A stretch of DNA of 64,000 nucleotides from Bacteroidales bacterium (GTDB lineage: Bacteria > Bacteroidota > Bacteroidia > Bacteroidales > FEN-979): NCBI GenBank assembly GCA_023229525.1, contig JALNZC010000013.1, positions 1 to 64,000 of the forward strand, in the 5' to 3' direction. The notes below the pieces were generated by a model. The model ran no database searches. It had not been told where the DNA came from and worked only from the letters and a program-made list of their open reading frames with translations. The translations under genes and the position numbers were made by a program. Below are positions 59,273 to 64,000 of the stretch, one piece after another. Each line of letters opens with the position of its first letter. The first letter of the stretch is position 1.

Positions 59273-62200
59273 ATGAAAAAAATACCTACCCTGCTTTTCT
59301 CTTCACAGATGACCCTTTTGCTTTTGATGATCTTTGCCATAGCTATCGGGTCGGCCACTTTCATCGAGGAAAAATTTGACATAGTTACGGCTCGCCTATT
59401 GGTATACGATGCCTGGTGGTTCGAACTTGTGCTGTTGCTTCTCGCCCTCAATTTCATAGGGAATATCAGTCGATATAAGCTTTGGCGCAGAGAGAAGATA
59501 TCAATCCTGTTATTTCATCTTGCGTTCATTCTCCTGATCCTCGGAGCAGGGATCACCCGTTACCTGGGTTTTGAAGGGATGATGCATATACGGGAAGGGA
59601 ATTCTTCACGGGTCATATATAGCTCCACTCCCTATCTTCAGGTGAATGCGACCGGGAAGGATTTCGATTTCTCTTTGAATAAACCCCTTCTATTCAGTGA
59701 GATGGTTCCTAACCGGTTCAGTTTTGGATTCGACACCAGGGGGAAGGGAAAGATTTCAGTTTCTTTCCATGATTATATGAAGAATGCCGTATCACGGATC
59801 AATGAAAATGTAAGGGGAGGTACAACGATTGTTCAGATGGTCCTTGCCGCTTCGGAAGGCAGAGAAACAGTGCTCATCGAAAAAGGAGAGATTGTGGATC
59901 TGGGAAATGCTGTGATCGCGTACGAAAATAACAACCGGAAGGATGCCATCCGGCTTTCGGAAAGAAATGGGAAACTTTTTCTCTCATCACCCTCCGGTAT
60001 CGTGATGTCGTTCATGCATGGTATGGGCAGTACCAGTGATACTACTGTTAATCCACCGGTGACAGATACCATACAGGAATTTAAGGCAGGTTATATTTAT
60101 AGTACTCAGGATGTCCTGCTGCTTTTCGTTAAACGATTTACCGGCGCTGAAAAAGAGTTGGTCCGTGGAAAGGCCAATGACCAGGGTTCCGAGGTGCTTT
60201 TCGTGGATGTGGCCTTTGAAGGCAAAACCCGCACTGTTCCTTTGTTCGTCGGCACAGGATACAATACGGCTGTAAAAGAACTCAATCTGGATGGGGTTAG
60301 AATGAAACTCGCATACGGAAACAAAGAAATTACCTTACCCTTCTCCCTTCAGCTCGACGATTTCATCCTTGACCGCTATGCAGGATCAATGAGCCCATCC
60401 TCATATGCCAGCGAGGTCACCCTCATCGATAGCGAAAGGAATCTCCGGGAAAAACGGCGGATATATATGAACCATGTGCTTGATCACCGGGGCTACCGTT
60501 TTTTTCAGTCCTCATACGATATGGATGAAAAAGGGACGGTGCTTTCGGTGAACCACGACCGGGCAGGAACATGGGTCTCTTACGCCGGGTACATCCTGCT
60601 GGCAATCGGTTTCATCGGCACACTTTTCAACAAAAACTCCAGATTTCGCATCCTTAGCAAAGCAATCGACCGGATCCGGTCGGAACGGAAGGCAGGGATC
60701 ATGGTCACCCTTTTCTTCTTCCTTTTTGCCTCTGTTTCCTGCTTTGCCCAGCAAGAAACTGTTCAGCCATACGTCGGGGCCGATCATGCGGAGAAATTCG
60801 GACACCTGTTGGTGCAGACTTTCGATGGACGTTTTGAACCGATTCATACCCTGGCCTACGATGTGATGCATAAAATTTCACGAAAGGACCAAATTCACAC
60901 CGACAAAAAGGGCGATATGGATGCAATCCAGGTTTTCATGGATATGCTTATGGATCCCGAATACTGGAAACACCAGAAGATCATCTATGTGCGTGAAAAA
61001 GCTGTGAGGGATATCCTTGGTGTAGGCGGACAATATGCCTGTTTTTATGATTTTGTCGACCAGCAGTCGAACTACAAACTTTCCTCCTTTGCTGAAAAAG
61101 CCTTCCGCAAGAGACCTGCAGAGCAGAATGCTTTCGATAAGGAAATCATCAAAGCGGATGAACGGATCAACATATGGATGAGCGTTCAAAACGGTTCATT
61201 GCTCAAGATCTTCCCGGAGCAAAACGCGATCAATCACGGGTGGATCAGTTTTGTTGATACATTGGCCCGAGTGCCCCTCACCGGGAAATTGCGCGATATA
61301 AACAGCGATCTTCCCCTGAATCAGTTAGATTATAACAATTTAATGCGTTATTACCTTCAGGCTGTTTATGACGGCGCCCGGACGGGTGACTATACAAATG
61401 CCGACCTCGTGCTGAAGCACCTGGAAAGTACCCAGCGGGAAGGAACCCCCGAAAATCTTTTACCAACCATTTCCAAAATAAATACAGAGATATGGTATAA
61501 TAAATCGCAGATCTTTATAACACTACGGAATATTTACGGAGTACTCAGTCTGTTCCTGCTCGTGTTTGCCTTTGCGGAAAACCTTCGATCACGCAAGAGC
61601 CGTTTCGTTTCCTGGACATTAAATTTACTGACGATTGTGCTCGGTGCAGCATTTTTATACCACACCTGGGGTATGGCGCTCCGGTGGTATCTCACCGGAC
61701 ATGCCCCCTGGAGTAACGGTTATGAGGCATTGTTGTTGGTCGCCTGGGGAAGTCTCCTGGCCGGATTCTGTTTCATGAAATACTCCCGGATCACGCTGGC
61801 GGCCACAGCAGTACTTGCTTTTATGGTACTAATGACGGCAGGTCACAGCAGTTACGATCCACAGCTGACCAACCTTCAACCTGTGCTGAAATCCTATTGG
61901 CTGATCGTACATGTAGCGGTGATCACCGTAAGTTATGGATTCCTGGCGCTTGGTTTTTTACTTGGGCTGATCAATATGTTCATCTTTCTTTTCAAAACGA
62001 AAATCCAAGCCTTCCGCCTCGACCTGATTATCAGGGAGCTGACCCTGACCAACGAAATGACGCTGATCATCGGAATTGTGCTGGCGACCATCGGTACCTT
62101 TCTTGGCGGTGTCTGGGCCAATGAATCCTGGGGCCGGTACTGGGGCTGGGATGCCAAGGAAACATGGGCGTTGGTCATCGTGATCACCTACGCGATTATC

Positions 62201-62440
62201 TTGCATCTTAGATTCGTTCCAGGGTTAAAGGGAAATTTTATTTTCAACATAGCGTCAGTGATTGGTTTCGGAAGTGTGATCATGACTTTTGTCGGGGTTA
62301 ATTATTATCTTTCGAAAGGACTTCACAGTTATGCTGCTGACGATAAAAAGGTGTTTCCTTTGTGGGGTTGGGGATTAATTCTGGGGATAATCTTACTCAT
62401 GATTGTGGCAGGTTATAGGGAACGTTTGTCGAAGAAATGA
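59273..62440 (+). CDS. Fused cytochrome c maturation protein ResB-CcsA (CcsBA, System II)
   Basis: 1055 residues from the ATG at 59273; the open frame could also use TTG at 59258. The N-terminal half is ResB-like: helices at about 14-30, 48-64 and 78-100, a large extracytoplasmic domain, and one helix near 430. The C-terminal part is CcsA-like with multiple helices, the heme-handling tryptophan motif WGRYWGWDAKETWAL, and conserved histidines (YHTWGMAL, VHVAVITVSYG). It imports heme and attaches it to CxxCH motifs outside the cytoplasmic membrane. It is divergent from the multiheme locus, which needs dozens of hemes attached, so its location is functionally sensible. Confidence 0.93.
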   Translation: MKKIPTLLFSSQMTLLLLMIFAIAIGSATFIEEKFDIVTARLLVYDAWWFELVLLLLALNFIGNISRYKLWRREKISILLFHLAFILLILGAGITRYLGFEGMMHIREGNSSRVIYSSTPYLQVNATGKDFDFSLNKPLLFSEMVPNRFSFGFDTRGKGKISVSFHDYMKNAVSRINENVRGGTTIVQMVLAASEGRETVLIEKGEIVDLGNAVIAYENNNRKDAIRLSERNGKLFLSSPSGIVMSFMHGMGSTSDTTVNPPVTDTIQEFKAGYIYSTQDVLLLFVKRFTGAEKELVRGKANDQGSEVLFVDVAFEGKTRTVPLFVGTGYNTAVKELNLDGVRMKLAYGNKEITLPFSLQLDDFILDRYAGSMSPSSYASEVTLIDSERNLREKRRIYMNHVLDHRGYRFFQSSYDMDEKGTVLSVNHDRAGTWVSYAGYILLAIGFIGTLFNKNSRFRILSKAIDRIRSERKAGIMVTLFFFLFASVSCFAQQETVQPYVGADHAEKFGHLLVQTFDGRFEPIHTLAYDVMHKISRKDQIHTDKKGDMDAIQVFMDMLMDPEYWKHQKIIYVREKAVRDILGVGGQYACFYDFVDQQSNYKLSSFAEKAFRKRPAEQNAFDKEIIKADERINIWMSVQNGSLLKIFPEQNAINHGWISFVDTLARVPLTGKLRDINSDLPLNQLDYNNLMRYYLQAVYDGARTGDYTNADLVLKHLESTQREGTPENLLPTISKINTEIWYNKSQIFITLRNIYGVLSLFLLVFAFAENLRSRKSRFVSWTLNLLTIVLGAAFLYHTWGMALRWYLTGHAPWSNGYEALLLVAWGSLLAGFCFMKYSRITLAATAVLAFMVLMTAGHSSYDPQLTNLQPVLKSYWLIVHVAVITVSYGFLALGFLLGLINMFIFLFKTKIQAFRLDLIIRELTLTNEMTLIIGIVLATIGTFLGGVWANESWGRYWGWDAKETWALVIVITYAIILHLRFVPGLKGNFIFNIASVIGFGSVIMTFVGVNYYLSKGLHSYAADDKKVFPLWGWGLILGIILLMIVAGYRERLSKK

Positions 62441-63690
62441 TCCTCTTAAAAAAGGCGTCCCACCATTATTTCCGATCAGTATTACTCCACCGTTATTGGG
62501 ACCCCTTCATTGGTTACAAATTGGGGTGGGATGGAAGGGGAAATAAGTTGGTTGAAGATGAAAATGAAAGTAAATGGTTACGATACATCTTCACCGAATA
62601 TTCAAAGGGGACATCCTTGAAGGATATCAAATCGACACTTCATGTAAATGGAATAAAGACACGAAGGGGTAATGATCTTTGGTCGATGGGATCGTTACAG
62701 GTGATGTTAAGGAATGACATTTATATTGGTAATCAAGTTTTTGTGGATAAAAAGTCGAAGATTGTCATTCGTAACACCATTCCCCAATTGGTATCCAATA
62801 CCCTTTGGGATGAAGTTCAACATAGACGAAATTCGATATTGGTAAGAAGAAACCAAGTCAACCGGACGAAGAAATTTTATCTGTTCCGGGACTTCCTGAT
62901 TTGTAAATGTGGTACCCCTATGGGTGGAAGAAGTCGGATCGACAAAGGATTAAACCATTATTACTGTCCACTTCCGGAAAGGAAATTCAATAACAATTAT
63001 AAAAATGATGTCCACTGTGATATGAAACGGGGGTTGAACATCCCGACGACCAATGGTGTCCTTTGGAATAAAATCATCGACATTCTTTCTGATACGATGG
63101 AGTTGAAAAAGACTTTGACAAAAATGACAAACATCGGAAAATTGGGGAACTCAAAAGGTTTGAAGGTGGAAAGTAAATCAATTGAAGATAAAATTCGTAA
63201 ACTACTGAAAGTCAAATCTGATATAGAAAAAGGGTTAGTCGAAGTCGAAACAAAAAAAATCTTACAAAAATACCCCTCAAATGAGGTTTACCAGTCTTTA
63301 CGAAAATCTCTGACCAACTCGCTCAACCAGACCAAATCAGAAATTGAAAAATTAAGAAATTCACTTCAACAGATTGGGGATCAACAATCTTGGTTTTTGT
63401 GGATTGAAACCTTCGGAAATGACATTAGTGAAAAAAGACACCTTCCGGATCCTTTAAAAAAAATATTATTAAAACAAGTATTGGATTGTATAACTGTGGA
63501 TTATGACTGGGTGGAGAAGGTTCATCGACTAAATATTTCCTTCAAAATACCCGTATTCACGGGTGATCGGGAGGACAAATATTCACCAAATATACTTGTG
63601 CCTTCGGAAACCCTTGGTAATCAACCCGACCAACTTGTCCCCGTTGAAACCTACTCCACCGTTACCGATTTGGCCAGGTTTCGCGGTTGA
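62437..63690 (+). pseudogene. Large serine recombinase fragment lacking its catalytic domain
   Basis: 417 codons. Residues from about 24 (FIGYKLGWDGRGNKLVEDEN, then WLRYIFTEYSKG) match the recombinase domain that normally follows the resolvase catalytic domain. Next come a zinc-ribbon-like region (ICKCGTPMGGRS, HYYCPLPE) and a long coiled coil (about 235-320). The roughly 140-residue catalytic domain with the nucleophilic serine is absent; the frame begins within the last bases of ccsBA (ATGA overlap). The final 13 codons ([12 protein letters not shown]) are the antisense of the glmS 3' end. Its Lys/Asn-rich style contrasts with neighbours, suggesting foreign origin. Confidence 0.85.
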
Positions 63691-64000
63691 TCAACGTTGC
63701 AGCCACGCATCACGGCGATGTGGTAAGAGAGAAGTTGTAATGGGATCGTAGCCAACAAAGGAACCAGCATCTCCTCTGTATCGGGGATCTCGATGTAATG
63801 GTCGGCCAGTTTCTTGACTGATTCATCTCCTTCTGTGATGATGGCAATGATTTTCCCTTTTCGGGCTTTCACCTCTTCAATATTGGAGATTACCTTATCA
63901 TAGATACCACGCCGGGTAGCGATGAAAACTACGGGCATGTGCTCATCGATCAAGGCAATAGGACCATGTTTCATTTCTGCGGCAGGATAACCTTCTGCAT
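63651..64000 (-). CDS. glmS: Glucosamine-6-phosphate synthase, C-terminal part (glmS, truncated by window)
   Basis: The last 115 or so codons of glmS, running off the right edge of the window. The substrate-binding sugar-isomerase (SIS) pattern [18 protein letters not shown] and the invariant C terminus [19 protein letters not shown] followed by a stop at 63651-63653 are unmistakable. The enzyme makes glucosamine-6-phosphate from fructose-6-phosphate and glutamine for cell-wall and lipopolysaccharide synthesis. The 3' end overlaps the recombinase fragment by 40 bases, antisense. Confidence 0.96.
   Translation of the reverse strand, partial: AEGYPAAEMKHGPIALIDEHMPVVFIATRRGIYDKVISNIEEVKARKGKIIAIITEGDESVKKLADHYIEIPDTEEMLVPLLATIPLQLLSYHIAVMRGCNVDQPRNLAKSVTVE

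Overview
The window is chromosomal DNA from a member of the Bacteroidota, most likely an anaerobic or facultative Bacteroidales-type bacterium. Evidence: secreted proteins with type IX secretion (T9SS) C-terminal sorting domains, membrane-anchored TPR regulators with a C-terminal helix-turn-helix, promoter-like TAnnTTTG boxes typical of the phylum, and a fused ResB-CcsA cytochrome c maturation protein. No rRNA, tRNA or CRISPR array was recognised by eye.

Layout. 1-420: a 23-bp direct-repeat array resembling a transposon end and the stump of a TPR regulator gene. 458-2019: lipoate genes lipA-lipB. 2.1-13.6 kb (all minus strand): a duplicated cassette of TPR-HTH regulator, small charged protein and T9SS-exported beta-propeller protein, with matching terminators and a fossil of a third exported gene. 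13.7-18.8 kb: two cysteine-rich MarR paralogues, a frameshifted thioredoxin-like gene, a PQQ-type propeller, a LysE exporter, a VOC protein, a C_GCAxxG_C_C redox protein and a TonB-like small protein. Three of these promoters share a TTGCAAC(A/T)GTT motif, which suggests one MarR regulon. 19.0-26.2 kb: a TolC-MacA-MacB-type efflux operon with its own OmpR/histidine-kinase pair. 26.3-27.8 kb: cupin, a MITE-like palindrome, trmO and an unknown gene. 27.8-34.0 kb: a TetR-controlled RND efflux operon with two nearly identical 20-bp operators. 34.2-41.6 kb: an outer-membrane porin-like protein and a second TetR operon encoding a LolA-like protein, a LolCDE-like ABC transporter and an outer-membrane barrel, with an 8-bp microsatellite inside the operon. 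41.7-47.5 kb: DUF1304, SRPBCC, a pyruvate/indolepyruvate decarboxylase, a GH3 glucosidase remnant, a YycJ-like hydrolase, a TonB-domain protein, a monoheme lipoprotein and a DUF1566-like protein.

47.9-62.4 kb is the most striking region: an extracellular-electron-transfer-like locus in two minus-strand transcription units. One encodes an NHL propeller, a cytochrome with about 12 heme motifs, a histidine kinase with its own CxxCH motif in the extracytoplasmic domain, and a sigma54-type response regulator. The other encodes a 4-heme cytochrome, a frameshifted NHL propeller, a 5-heme lipoprotein, a large beta-barrel and an 8-9-heme cytochrome. The inferred picture is periplasmic multiheme cytochromes plus a barrel moving electrons across the outer membrane, with expression set by a heme-containing sensor. 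The divergent ccsBA gene would attach the hemes. At the right edge a serine-recombinase fragment lacking its catalytic domain abuts the 3' end of glmS, a classic integration hot spot.
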